From Candidatus Poseidoniaceae archaeon (lineage in GTDB: Archaea > Thermoplasmatota > Poseidoniia > Poseidoniales > Poseidoniaceae): a stretch of 34,471 bases of DNA. This document shows, piece by piece, positions 18,101-27,452 of the stretch (positions are counted from its first letter, which is position 1; the number at the start of each line of letters is the position of its first letter). The stretch spans positions 1 through 34,471 of the forward strand of contig JANXHP010000056.1 of assembly GCA_024958795.1 (NCBI GenBank), given 5' to 3'. The notes beneath the pieces were generated by a model. That model worked only from the letters and a program-made list of their open reading frames with translations. It did not search any database and had not been told where the DNA came from. The translations under genes and the position numbers were made by a program.

Positions 18101-18270
18101 ATCGTTCCCTTTGCGGCGAGGGTAAAAAAGGATGATGCGAGGAATAGCTGAATTTAGAAAATAAAATTTGTAAATAATTGAAAAAATAGGTCATGTTTTT
18201 ATGTAATTATTTGGCGGATAGAATATTCAAGAACCACGCTACTAAGCCGCATTTAGAAACCGAACTCCTC

Positions 18271-18300
18271 ATATAGGGGAGGTTGGTCGGAGGGTTGCTT
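18271..18300 (+). promoter_or_regulatory. Conserved 30-nt element upstream of the uL3 operon (copy A)
   Basis: ATATAGGGGAGGTTGGTCGGAGGGTTGCTT; 26/30 identical to 33065-33094. Confidence 0.6.
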
Positions 18301-18416
18301 AAAGGTGAGTAGCCAGACACACAGGACAATCCCATGAGGATTCCTATAGTCTTGTTTCCCAACAGTGGAAATGGGGCGCAGTGTCACGGCTTCTCCTACC
18401 CTGAGAGCCCTCGTAT

Positions 18417-18432
18417 GCCCCTTCGGTGGGGC
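18417..18432 (+). other. RNA hairpin in the uL3 leader
   Basis: GCCCC-TTCGGT-GGGGC, about 35 nt upstream of the uL3 start. Confidence 0.45.
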
Positions 18433-18466
18433 CAATTCGTTGTAACAAAAACTGGAGGAATCCCCA

Positions 18467-19498
18467 ATGGCAAAGAGAAGTCACCCACGACGTGGATCGA
18501 TGGCGTTTAGCCCGCGTAAGCGGTCTGCACGTACGTTTGGACATGTAAAATCGTGGCCTACAACCGATGCGAGCGAAGTAAGAGTGCAAGGATTTGCTGG
18601 CTGGAAAGCTGGTATGACACACATTCTTTCTCGTGATTTAAACCCAACAAGTCCATCTGCAGGTCAAGAAGTCCGTGTTCCAGTAACCGTTGTTGAATGT
18701 CCTAAGATGAGAATTCTTGGCGTTCGAGGATACGAGATGACTCCATACGGTAAGAGAGCAGTCGGTGAGGCTTGGTCTGATGCCAGTCAAATTTCCGATG
18801 CTTTCCCAGAATTATTCAAGCGCCTACCAGAGCGTAAAGAGCACGATGCAGATAAGCACTTTGAGAATCTAAATAATGCAGATCTATGTGAAGTGCGCCT
18901 AATCGTTGCAACACAACCTTCTACAGTTTCAGGAGTTCCTACAAAGGTTCCTGATGTAATGGAGATGGGTCTTGATGGTGGCGATTTCTCAGAACAACTT
19001 CAATTCGCTAAGGAAAAGTTGGGTGAAGAGTATTCTTTCAAAGAAGCATTTGAATTCGAAGAAGGAAAAGGTGGATTAACCGACATCGTCGCTGTAACCA
19101 AGGGTTACGGATGGCAAGGTGTTATCAAGAGATTCGGTGGAAAACTTCTATCTCACAAAAACTCAAAGAAGCGCCGTCAACATGGAAACATGGGTGCTTT
19201 CGGTGATGGATATGTCCGTAAGTCTATTCGTCAAGGTGGACAAACTGGATATCATCAAAGAACTGAGTACAACAAGCGTATTCTACGTGTATCAAATCCA
19301 GAGAAGCATTCAATCACTCCTGCTGGTGGATTCCTTCACTATGGTGAAGTGAAGTCCGATTATATTCTAGTTCATGGTAGCGTCCCTGGTCCTGCAAAGC
19401 GCTTGATTAGGTTCCGTGACGCAACTCGTGGTAGCGATAAGGCGCTACATGATTACGAGATTACCTATGTAAGTACAGCATCTAAGCAGGGGGTCTGA
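18467..19498 (+). CDS. rpl3: Ribosomal protein uL3
   Basis: AKRSHPRRGSMAFSPRKRS, GWKAGMTH, first gene of the archaeal S10-type cluster. Confidence 0.97.
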   Translation: MAKRSHPRRGSMAFSPRKRSARTFGHVKSWPTTDASEVRVQGFAGWKAGMTHILSRDLNPTSPSAGQEVRVPVTVVECPKMRILGVRGYEMTPYGKRAVGEAWSDASQISDAFPELFKRLPERKEHDADKHFENLNNADLCEVRLIVATQPSTVSGVPTKVPDVMEMGLDGGDFSEQLQFAKEKLGEEYSFKEAFEFEEGKGGLTDIVAVTKGYGWQGVIKRFGGKLLSHKNSKKRRQHGNMGAFGDGYVRKSIRQGGQTGYHQRTEYNKRILRVSNPEKHSITPAGGFLHYGEVKSDYILVHGSVPGPAKRLIRFRDATRGSDKALHDYEITYVSTASKQGV

Positions 19499-19500
19499 GC

Positions 19501-20382
19501 ATGAAGGTTACAGTTATGGATATTACAAATAATGTCAGTCAAGATGAACTTGATGCAGGACGCCTTCAAGAAAACTTCTCTGTTGAAGTTTCAAAAGGAA
19601 AGAAAGTAACACTACCTGAGGCATTCTCAGCACCACTTCGTATGGACATGATAAAGTTGGCAATAGCAAGCGCTCGTGCTAACCGCAGACAAGCATACGG
19701 TTCAAGGGCACACGGTGGAAAGCGTGCACCTATGGCTGGTATGAAGCACTCTGTCGAATGGTGGGGCAAGGGACGAGGTGTTTCTCGTATTATGCGCCGT
19801 ACTGGTCAAAGCCGTGGTGCTCAAAACCCACACACACTAGGCGGTCGCCGTGCTCATGGTCCAAAGGTTGAGAAAATCTGGGCTCGTAAGTTGAACTCTA
19901 AGGAACGCAGAATCGCAAGAGATTCAGCACTATCTGCAACTACTGATATTGAAGCAGTAGCAAATCGTGGACACCGTTTCTCAGATGATATTACTTCACT
20001 TCCACTAGTTCTAGGAAATTATGTAGAAGTACGTGATGGAAAGACCGAAGAATTTGATATTGAACAATTCAATCACGGTAGTGCTACTAGAAAGGTAGTA
20101 TCTATCTTCAATGAGATTGGACTTGGTGAAGATCTACGCCGTGCTAGTGAAGGAAGAAACATTCGTGCTGGAAAAGGAAAAATGAGAGGGCGTGTTCACA
20201 AGACACCTAAGTCCATTCTATTGGTTGTTAAGGAGAAATCCGGACTTGCAAATGCTGCAAGAAACCTACCTGGTGTAGATGTAGTTGCTGCTTGCAACCT
20301 TTCTGCTGAAGATTTAGCTCCTGGTGGCGACATTGGTCGTCTAACCGTCTTTACTAAGGCTGCTATGGAGGCACTCAACTGA
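19501..20382 (+). CDS. rpl4: Ribosomal protein uL4
   Basis: Operon position; RRQAYGSRAHGGKRAPMAGMKHSVEWWGKGRGVSRIMR. Confidence 0.96.
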   Translation: MKVTVMDITNNVSQDELDAGRLQENFSVEVSKGKKVTLPEAFSAPLRMDMIKLAIASARANRRQAYGSRAHGGKRAPMAGMKHSVEWWGKGRGVSRIMRRTGQSRGAQNPHTLGGRRAHGPKVEKIWARKLNSKERRIARDSALSATTDIEAVANRGHRFSDDITSLPLVLGNYVEVRDGKTEEFDIEQFNHGSATRKVVSIFNEIGLGEDLRRASEGRNIRAGKGKMRGRVHKTPKSILLVVKEKSGLANAARNLPGVDVVAACNLSAEDLAPGGDIGRLTVFTKAAMEALN

Positions 20383-20392
20383 GGTGATTATC

Positions 20393-20650
20393 ATGGACGC
20401 ATACAATATTATCATTCAACCATGGCTAACAGAGAAGTCAATGGAGGCTCGTTCAAGTCACAGCCGCCTTGAGTTCATTGTCCATCGTAGTGCAACTAAG
20501 CATCAAATCGCGAGAGCGGTTGAAACACTTTTCGAAGTTGAAGTTGCAAAAGTAAACGTTCGTAACACAAAGCATGGAAAGCACGCATCAGTGCGCCTTG
20601 CTGAAGGTTACGATGCCGAGGACGCGGCTATGCGTCTAGGAGCATTCTGA
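20393..20650 (+). CDS. rpl23: Ribosomal protein uL23
   Basis: NIIIQPWLTEKSMEA, FEVEVAKVNVRNTKHGKHA; operon position. Confidence 0.95.
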   Translation: MDAYNIIIQPWLTEKSMEARSSHSRLEFIVHRSATKHQIARAVETLFEVEVAKVNVRNTKHGKHASVRLAEGYDAEDAAMRLGAF

Positions 20651-20661
20651 GGTGATTTATC

Positions 20662-21378
20662 ATGGGTAAGAGAATCCGAGCACAACGAAAAGGTTCCTCA
20701 CCACGTTACCGCGTGGCGAGTCATCGTTTCCCTGGTGCCAATCGCATGCCACGCGCAACCGATGTTGTCGGTGAAGTAACTGAACTATTACATTCTCCAG
20801 TACATTCAGCTCCACTCGCAAGAGTCAAGATGCCTGATGGAGAATCTACACTAGTAGCAGCAACAGAAGGAATTGCAATTGGAAGCAGTGTCGCAGTTGG
20901 TGACAATGTTTCTCTAAAGCCTGGTAACATTACCAGACTTGCAAATATTCCAGAAGGAACTGCAATCAACAATCTTGAACTTCGTCCAGGTGATGGAGGA
21001 AAGGTTGCTCGTTCAGCAGGAAACTCCTGTATTGTAGAGGCAAGAGTCGGAGAAAGAGTTCGAGTTCGTCTTCCATCGGGAGCGCTAAAAGAACTTCCAG
21101 AAAACTGCCGTGCTACTATCGGAGTCTTATCTGGTCACGGTCGTGATGAGATGCCACTTCGTACTGCAGGAGCAGCATATTACAAGGCTAAGGCTCGTGG
21201 TAAATTGTTCCCTCACGTAAGTGGTGTTGCAATGAATCCAGTGGATCATCCACACGGTGGTGGAAATCATCAGGCTGTCCACGGTCCAAGCTCAGTCGCA
21301 CGTGGAACTCCTCCAGGTGCTAAGGTCGGACTTATTGCACCAAGCCGCACAGGTAGAGGCCGCGGCAAGAAAATTTGA
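20662..21378 (+). CDS. rpl2: Ribosomal protein uL2
   Basis: GKRIRAQRKGSSPRYR, GVAMNPVDHPHGGGNHQ. Confidence 0.98.
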   Translation: MGKRIRAQRKGSSPRYRVASHRFPGANRMPRATDVVGEVTELLHSPVHSAPLARVKMPDGESTLVAATEGIAIGSSVAVGDNVSLKPGNITRLANIPEGTAINNLELRPGDGGKVARSAGNSCIVEARVGERVRVRLPSGALKELPENCRATIGVLSGHGRDEMPLRTAGAAYYKAKARGKLFPHVSGVAMNPVDHPHGGGNHQAVHGPSSVARGTPPGAKVGLIAPSRTGRGRGKKI

Positions 21379-21389
21379 GGTGAATTATT

Positions 21390-21887
21390 ATGGCAAGAAA
21401 GAAGAAGAAGTCGTTTATGACCCCAAAGGCAAGCCGTCGAAAGGCACGCAAGCGCCTTTCAACTGCAACAGGTCGTGTAAAGAAGGAATTCACATACCGC
21501 GGATATACTGTCGCGGAGTTAACAGAAATGCCACTATGGCCTACTGAAGAAAGTCCTGATTCACCATCTGTAATCACTCTACTACCATCTCGTGCTCGCC
21601 GTTCTATTGCACGTGGACTTTCTATTGAAAATGAACACTTTTTGGAAAGAGTTCGTCGTTCAACTGGAAGAACTATCCGTACACATCGCCGTGATATGCC
21701 AATTCTACCAGAGTTCGTTGGTAAGAGAATCGCAATTTACAATGGTCAAAAGTTCGTTGAACTAGATATTACCCCTGAAATGATTGGGCATTATCTTGGT
21801 GAATTCGGACAGACTCGTCATAGTGTCGCTCACAGCGGCCCGGGTGTTGGTGCAACTCGTTCGTCCAAGCACGTAGCATTGAAGTGA
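21390..21887 (+). CDS. rps19: Ribosomal protein uS19
   Basis: HRRDMPILPEFVGKRIAIYNGQKFVELDITPEMIGHYLGEF. Confidence 0.96.
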   Translation: MARKKKKSFMTPKASRRKARKRLSTATGRVKKEFTYRGYTVAELTEMPLWPTEESPDSPSVITLLPSRARRSIARGLSIENEHFLERVRRSTGRTIRTHRRDMPILPEFVGKRIAIYNGQKFVELDITPEMIGHYLGEFGQTRHSVAHSGPGVGATRSSKHVALK

Positions 21888-21897
21888 GGTGTTTATT

Positions 21898-22494
21898 ATG
21901 GCTAAAGCAAAAGATTTAGACAGACGCAGCAAGAGAAGTGCTCTTCCTCAAAAGGGATACACACAACTCCTACAAGGTAGTCATTTAGCAACAGCTCGTT
22001 CAGTAGACGAAGATATGCACGTTAAGCATTGTTTCGAAATTTGCCGTCATATCAAGAATATGAAGGCTGGTGAGGCGATTAACTTCCTTAACCAAGTACT
22101 GAAAATTGATTCAGACCGCCCAGACATTCGTCGTAAGGCAGCCGCAGTCCCATTCCGTTTGGGAAGTGGTAACAAGAAGAGAAAGCGTTCTGGACCGAGT
22201 ATGGTCGGACACCGCAAAGGTGGAATTGGACCTGGTCGTTACCCAGTTAAGGCAAGCCGCGCTATCATCAAGTTGATTGAGAGTGCAATGGAAAATGCAC
22301 GCCATCAATACGAAGATGTCGATGCAGAGGAAATGGAGATTACACATATCGCAGCACACCGAGGACAAATCAAGAAAGGCTGGATTCCTCGTGCTCGTGG
22401 TCGTGCAACTCCAAGCAACCACTACCGTGTTAATCTAGAAATCTTCCTTGAAGATTTCAACGCAACTGACGATGAGTTAGAGGATGAATTCTGA
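21898..22494 (+). CDS. rpl22: Ribosomal protein uL22
   Basis: Operon position; RRSKRSALPQKGYTQ...IAAHRGQIKKGWIPRARGRATPSNHYRVNLEIFLED. Confidence 0.94.
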   Translation: MAKAKDLDRRSKRSALPQKGYTQLLQGSHLATARSVDEDMHVKHCFEICRHIKNMKAGEAINFLNQVLKIDSDRPDIRRKAAAVPFRLGSGNKKRKRSGPSMVGHRKGGIGPGRYPVKASRAIIKLIESAMENARHQYEDVDAEEMEITHIAAHRGQIKKGWIPRARGRATPSNHYRVNLEIFLEDFNATDDELEDEF

Positions 22495-22504
22495 GGTGAA
22501 TATT

Positions 22505-23182
22505 ATGGGTAAGCAAAGTACAATCCGAACAATAGTTGACCGCAATGTCGAACGCCATCTGGTAAAGGAATTCTTGATGAATAACACAAAGGGTGCTGGT
22601 TTTGGTAGTCTTGAGTTTGAAAGAGTTCTGGACAGAAAAACCAATCAACCACAAGATATCATTACAGTGAATGCAGATAGACCAGGAATGGTAATCGGTT
22701 CAAAAGGAAAGATCATCAAAGAACTTCAACGCCGTTTGAATGAAGAGTACAGTCTTTTACAACCTAAGTTAATGGTTGAAGAAATTGAGAATGCAACACT
22801 AAATGCACAAGTAATGGCTGAGAAGATTGCAAGCGCTATGGAGCGTGGTTGGTATTACCGCCGTGCTGGTGCAAGTGCAGCAACCAACATTATGGATGCA
22901 GGCGCACGTGGTGTTTTGATCACAATCGCTGGAAAGTTGACCGGTTCAAGAAACCGTACTCAGAAATTCTTATTGGGTCACGTAAAGTTTTGTGGTGAAA
23001 CCGCATTACAGCACATGGACAAAGGATACGCTGTTGCAATTAAGAAACTTGGAACAATTGGTGTAACTGTTGAAATCATGCGCTCAGGAACACGCCTACC
23101 TCACGAGATTAGTATTTTCTCTGAAGAGGAATTGAGAATCAGAGCAGCACAAGAAGAAACTTCAAAGGAGGCGAGTCAATGA
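22505..23182 (+). CDS. rps3: Ribosomal protein uS3
   Basis: KH-domain motif RPGMVIGSKGKIIKELQRRL; operon position. Confidence 0.97.
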   Translation: MGKQSTIRTIVDRNVERHLVKEFLMNNTKGAGFGSLEFERVLDRKTNQPQDIITVNADRPGMVIGSKGKIIKELQRRLNEEYSLLQPKLMVEEIENATLNAQVMAEKIASAMERGWYYRRAGASAATNIMDAGARGVLITIAGKLTGSRNRTQKFLLGHVKFCGETALQHMDKGYAVAIKKLGTIGVTVEIMRSGTRLPHEISIFSEEELRIRAAQEETSKEASQ

Positions 23183-23370
23183 CCCACGTCTCCAACAGAG
23201 AAATAGAAGCAATGAGCCAAGATGCTCGCGAATCACGTTTAGAAGAACTTCGTGAAGAGTTGCTTCAACTTCGTGCAGAACAGGCTCTTGGTGGTACACC
23301 AGCGAGTCTTGGAGAATACAAGGCAACACGCAGAAGTATTGCCCGACTTCTAACACATTTGAATAATTGA
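23179..23370 (+). CDS. rpl29: Ribosomal protein uL29
   Basis: ELREELLQLRAEQALGG...YKATRRSIARLLTHL; ATGA overlap with rps3. Confidence 0.93.
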   Translation: MTHVSNREIEAMSQDARESRLEELREELLQLRAEQALGGTPASLGEYKATRRSIARLLTHLNN

Positions 23371-23390
23371 TTAAAGGGAGGTGATTGAAT

Positions 23391-23690
23391 ATGGCAGCAA
23401 TTTGTAACGTCTGTGGACTTCCTGACGAATTATGTATTTGTCAAGAGATCGCTAAAGAGCAGCAGTGTGCAATATTGTCTACCGACCATCGCCGATATGG
23501 AAAAATCGTCACAAAGGTGGAAGGAATTGAAGATGCAGCTATTGATATTAACAAACTCGCTAAACTTCTCAAGAATAAATGCGCTGCTGGTGGAACTGTA
23601 AAAGGACGAGTAATCGAACTTCAAGGAGACCACAAGAAAAAGGCTGCAGGCGTTCTAAAGGATAACGGATTTAATGTGGAGGTGCGCTGA
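23391..23690 (+). CDS. Translation initiation factor eIF1/SUI1-like
   Basis: CNVCGLPDELCICQEIAKE...YGKIVTKVEGI...KLLKNKCAAGGTVKGRVIELQGDHKKKAAGVLKDNGF. Confidence 0.95.
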   Translation: MAAICNVCGLPDELCICQEIAKEQQCAILSTDHRRYGKIVTKVEGIEDAAIDINKLAKLLKNKCAAGGTVKGRVIELQGDHKKKAAGVLKDNGFNVEVR

Positions 23691-23691
23691 T

Positions 23692-23949
23692 ATGAATATC
23701 TACAACTCTACATGGATTGGTGAGCAACTGACAGTCGTTTCATCACCAGACTCTTCCCTATTGGGTCGTAGCGGTGTTGTTGTTGACGAGAGCAGAGAAA
23801 CTATTACAATAATCGAGGGAAGCAATGAAATCAACCTCGGAAAACAAAGTATTGATTTCAAAATCGGCGACAGTGATGTTGTCATAAATGGGGCACGTGT
23901 TGGACAACGCCCGGAAGACCGAATCAACAAAAAATACAGGATGGCATGA
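23692..23949 (+). CDS. rnp1: RNase P protein component 1 (p29/Pop4-like)
   Basis: Operon position between SUI1 and uS17; WIGEQLTVVSSPDSSLLGRSGVVVDESRETITI. Confidence 0.9.
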   Translation: MNIYNSTWIGEQLTVVSSPDSSLLGRSGVVVDESRETITIIEGSNEINLGKQSIDFKIGDSDVVINGARVGQRPEDRINKKYRMA

Positions 23950-23953
23950 TATA

Positions 23954-24289
23954 ATGCGAGACATCGGAGTAGACGTAAAGGTACCTTCAGGGGAATGGGA
24001 TGGAGACGTTAATTGTCCGTTTTACGGCAGTTTGCGTTTACGCGGACAGTTGTTAGAGGGTACAATTTCTAGCGTTGGAATGAATGGAACGATCACTATT
24101 GAGCGACATAATGTTCGATATATGCAAAAGTATGAGAGATTCGAAAAGCGCACAAGTGCACTTTCCGCACATCTTCCTACCTGTGTCGGTGAAGTTAATG
24201 TTGGCGACACAGTCAAGGTAATGGAATGCAGACCACTTTCAAAGACAGTTTCGTTCTGTGTTATAGAAGTAAGTGGAGGTGAGGCTTAA
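23954..24289 (+). CDS. rps17: Ribosomal protein uS17
   Basis: DVNCPFYGSLRLRGQLLEGTISS...ITIERHNVRYMQKYERFEKR...VGDTVKVMECRPLSKTVSFCVIE. Confidence 0.95.
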   Translation: MRDIGVDVKVPSGEWDGDVNCPFYGSLRLRGQLLEGTISSVGMNGTITIERHNVRYMQKYERFEKRTSALSAHLPTCVGEVNVGDTVKVMECRPLSKTVSFCVIEVSGGEA

Positions 24290-24687
24290 TGAAGGGAATC
24301 GCAGGAAAGCAAACACGTGGTTTACCAACCGCAGCACGACTTCATGTCGCAGATAATACTGGTGCTAAGGTTGTTCAAATCATTAACATTCTAAATCTAG
24401 GTGGTACAATGCGCCGTTACCCTGCTGGTGGCGTAGGTGACCTTGCTAAGGTTACAGTCAAGAAGGGTACACCTGAGACTCGCCGACAAATGTTCAATGC
24501 GGTAATAATCCGCCAACGCAGACCTTTCCGTCGTGTTGATGGTACTTGGGTACAATTCGAAGACAATGCTTGTGTCATTACTAATGAAAAAGGCGATGTC
24601 CAGGGTTCCGATATCAAAGGGCCTGTATCAAGAGAGGCAGCTGAACGCTGGCCTCGTATCGCAGCTAATGCGAAACAGATTATTTGA
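24289..24687 (+). CDS. rpl14: Ribosomal protein uL14
   Basis: LHVADNTGAKVVQIINI; operon position. Confidence 0.97.
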   Translation: MKGIAGKQTRGLPTAARLHVADNTGAKVVQIINILNLGGTMRRYPAGGVGDLAKVTVKKGTPETRRQMFNAVIIRQRRPFRRVDGTWVQFEDNACVITNEKGDVQGSDIKGPVSREAAERWPRIAANAKQII

Positions 24688-24697
24688 GGTGAATTGA

Positions 24698-25105
24698 ATG
24701 GTAAAGAGTATGAAACCAAACAAGCAACGCAAGGCGTACTATAATGCTCCTCTTCATGAGAAGCGTAAGCGTATTGCAGCAAGACTACTTCTAGACAAGC
24801 CTGATGCACGCTTTGCCGGTGTTCGCACCGTCACAGTTCGTGTAGGTGACACAGTTCGTGTTATCCGTGGTGATTTCTCCCATGGTGGAAAGCGTCATGG
24901 TGGAAAGCGTAATGTAGATTCTCTAACAGGATCTGTAATAAGAATTGAATCAGAAACTGGCCGCATTTTCATTGAAGGTGCAAAAGGAAGTAAGTCTGAC
25001 AATAAGGAAGAAGCAATACCGGTACATTCTTCCAATGTTGTAGTCGTCAAACTTGACGAAACTGACAAGTTGCGTGTGCAACAATTAACCGGTAACAGGA
25101 GTTGA
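24698..25105 (+). CDS. rpl24: Ribosomal protein uL24
   Basis: KQRKAYYNAPLHEKRKRIAARL...VRVGDTVRVIRGDF. Confidence 0.95.
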   Translation: MVKSMKPNKQRKAYYNAPLHEKRKRIAARLLLDKPDARFAGVRTVTVRVGDTVRVIRGDFSHGGKRHGGKRNVDSLTGSVIRIESETGRIFIEGAKGSKSDNKEEAIPVHSSNVVVVKLDETDKLRVQQLTGNRS

Positions 25106-25110
25106 ATGAA

Positions 25111-25812
25111 ATGGGAAGCAGTAATCACTTGAAACGTCTAGCAATGCCACGTAGTTGGCCTCTTCCACGTAAGACCACAATTTGGGTAACACGTGCAGCA
25201 CCTGGTGCTCACGCTCTTGAAACTTGTATGCCAATCAATGTAATCATTCGTGATATTCTTGGATTTGCACATTCAACTCGAGAAGTTCGTCATATTCTAC
25301 ATAATGGATTAGCATTGGTCGATGGTCGTATCTGTAAAGACACACGTCGTGGTGTTGGTCTAATGGATGTTCTAACAATTGGTGAAAACAATTACCGATG
25401 TATTCTTGATATCAAGGGCAGACTAAGATACCTACCTATTTCTGCTAAGGAAGCAGCTTGGAAGGTTTGCCGTGTTGATGGAAAGACTACCATCAAGGGT
25501 GGTAAGACACAAATTAACCTACACGATGGAAGAAATATTCTATGCGATGATGCAGCAGAATACAATACTGGAGATTCAGTCAAGATTTCTCTACCATCTC
25601 AAGAGGTTATTGAGCACATTCGTTTCGCTGAAGGAACTCGTTGTTTCTTCACTGGTGGTTCTCACGTTGGAGAATTTGCTGAAATCAAGGACCATATCAT
25701 TAAGCGTTCAAGTATGCCTAATGAAGTTCAATTTGAGACATTTGGTACTACTATGGAAAATGTATTCGCAGTAGGAAAAGTTTCTCTTCCAAGTTCAGAG
25801 GTGAGTGAATGA
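25111..25812 (+). CDS. rps4e: Ribosomal protein eS4
   Basis: GSSNHLKRLAMPRSWPLPRKTTIWVTRAAPGAH; central S4e domain; operon position. Confidence 0.97.
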   Translation: MGSSNHLKRLAMPRSWPLPRKTTIWVTRAAPGAHALETCMPINVIIRDILGFAHSTREVRHILHNGLALVDGRICKDTRRGVGLMDVLTIGENNYRCILDIKGRLRYLPISAKEAAWKVCRVDGKTTIKGGKTQINLHDGRNILCDDAAEYNTGDSVKISLPSQEVIEHIRFAEGTRCFFTGGSHVGEFAEIKDHIIKRSSMPNEVQFETFGTTMENVFAVGKVSLPSSEVSE

Positions 25813-26336
25813 GTGAGACAATGAATCCAATGTCACAGCCAAGGATTACCAAGGTATCGGTTAACATCGGTGTTGGAGAAGGTGGAGATCGCCTTGTCAA
25901 TGCAGAAAGTGTACTACAATTGGTAACTGGTGTTAAGCCACAACGTACTCTTGGACGTATTCAAAACCGTGATTTAAAAGTCCGTCAAGGTGCTCCAATT
26001 GGTTGTAAAGCAACAATGAGAGACTCAGACACGATTAAGAAGTTCTTGACCGATGCTTTCTGGGTTCGTGAAAATATTATTCCTACATGGAACTTTGACC
26101 GTTCAGGCAATCTTTCCTTTGGTATTAGTGATTACACTGATTTCCCAGACCAGAAGTATAATCCAGATATTGGAATCTATGGAATGGATATCACTGTAGT
26201 TCTAGAACGCCCAGGACACCGTGTTTCACGCCGAAGAAGGGCCAAAGCAAAAGTCGCTATGACCCATCATGTTACTGCTGATGAAGCAAGAGAATGGTTC
26301 AAAGAGAACTACAATCTACAAATTTTGGAGGACTGA
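25809..26336 (+). CDS. rpl5: Ribosomal protein uL5
   Basis: [35 protein letters not shown]; operon position. Confidence 0.96.
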   Translation: MSETMNPMSQPRITKVSVNIGVGEGGDRLVNAESVLQLVTGVKPQRTLGRIQNRDLKVRQGAPIGCKATMRDSDTIKKFLTDAFWVRENIIPTWNFDRSGNLSFGISDYTDFPDQKYNPDIGIYGMDITVVLERPGHRVSRRRRAKAKVAMTHHVTADEAREWFKENYNLQILED

Positions 26337-26338
26337 AA

Positions 26339-26491
26339 ATGGCAAGAGATCATGGAGAAAGAATTGGCCGTACAATCGGCTGCCGACGTTGTGGACGCAA
26401 GAGAGGAATGATTCGCCGTCATGGGCTTCGCCTATGCCGTCAATGTTTCCGAGATGTTGCACCATCGATCGGATTTAAGAAAATGAGTTGA
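26339..26491 (+). CDS. rps14: Ribosomal protein uS14 (zinc-binding form), 50 aa
   Basis: [55 protein letters not shown] upstream. Confidence 0.96.
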   Translation: MARDHGERIGRTIGCRRCGRKRGMIRRHGLRLCRQCFRDVAPSIGFKKMS

Positions 26492-26504
26492 GGAGGGAAA
26501 AAAT

Positions 26505-26894
26505 ATGCAAATAGATCCACTAAATGACGCTCTAATTAAGATGTACAATGCAGAACAGGCTGGTAAGTTCAATGTTGAACTTGCTCCTGCAAGCAAATTG
26601 CTTGGTAATGTACTAGAAATCATGCAAAAGTCTGGCTACGTTGGCGCTATTGACCGAACAGAAAACGGTCGTGGCGGAACATACTTGGTCGAACTTCGCG
26701 GTGCTATCAATCGCTGTGGTACGGTAAAACCTCGTCACAGTGTTCGTCGCCAAGAATATGACCAGTGGGAGATACGATATCTTCCTGCTCAGGATTTTGG
26801 CCTTTTGATATTAACAACAAACTCTGGTGTAATGCATCACTATGATGCAAAGGATGCCCGTATCGGTGGTAAGCTTCTCGCTTACGTATATTGA
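26505..26894 (+). CDS. rps8: Ribosomal protein uS8
   Basis: DPLNDALIKMYNAEQAGK...LLAYVY; operon position. Confidence 0.96.
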   Translation: MQIDPLNDALIKMYNAEQAGKFNVELAPASKLLGNVLEIMQKSGYVGAIDRTENGRGGTYLVELRGAINRCGTVKPRHSVRRQEYDQWEIRYLPAQDFGLLILTTNSGVMHHYDAKDARIGGKLLAYVY

Positions 26895-26904
26895 GGTGAA
26901 TAAT

Positions 26905-27447
26905 ATGGTAAAACTCGACAGAATCGAAAAATCAGTAACCATCCCTGAAGATGTGAATGCATCGATTAGTGAAGATGGCGTCGTAACAATTACAGGCACA
27001 AAAGGAACACTATCTCGACAATTCCAAAGTCCAGTAGTAGAACTATTACAAGATGGTTCAGGAATAATTGTTCGCGTAGATATGCCACGCCGTAAGCAAG
27101 CAGCATTGGCAGGAACCTGGGAAGCACACTTGAATAACATGATAAAGGGAGTAACACAAGGTTTCACATACAATTTGAAAGCCTTCTATTCTCACTTCCC
27201 TATGACACTTGCACAAAAAGGAGACCAATTTATTGTAAACAATTATTTCGGAGAACGTGTTCCACGTACTGCAGCAATTCTTGATGGAGTTACTGTAAAG
27301 ATCAACAAAAAGGTCGAAGTAACAGTAACTGGAATCGACAAGGAAAAGGTAGGTCAAACAGCAGCAAATATTGAACGCTGTACTACGGTAAAGAACCGTG
27401 ACCGACGTGTTTTCCAAGATGGTATATATTTACTAACCAAGGAGTGA
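26905..27447 (+). CDS. rpl6: Ribosomal protein uL6
   Basis: VTITGTKGTLSRQF, operon position; start ATG at 26905. Confidence 0.95.
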   Translation: MVKLDRIEKSVTIPEDVNASISEDGVVTITGTKGTLSRQFQSPVVELLQDGSGIIVRVDMPRRKQAALAGTWEAHLNNMIKGVTQGFTYNLKAFYSHFPMTLAQKGDQFIVNNYFGERVPRTAAILDGVTVKINKKVEVTVTGIDKEKVGQTAANIERCTTVKNRDRRVFQDGIYLLTKE

Positions 27448-27452
27448 TTTGA

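Noticed and set aside
18334-18510. 58-aa plus-strand ORF (MRIPIVLFPNSGNG...) spanning the uL3 leader and overlapping the uL3 start
   Set aside because: No convincing SD upstream, no family resemblance, and it runs out of frame into uL3; could be an upstream ORF but there is no support.
18253-18622. Minus-strand ORFs over the uL3 leader and start
   Set aside because: Antisense to uL3 and its leader, no recognisable motifs.
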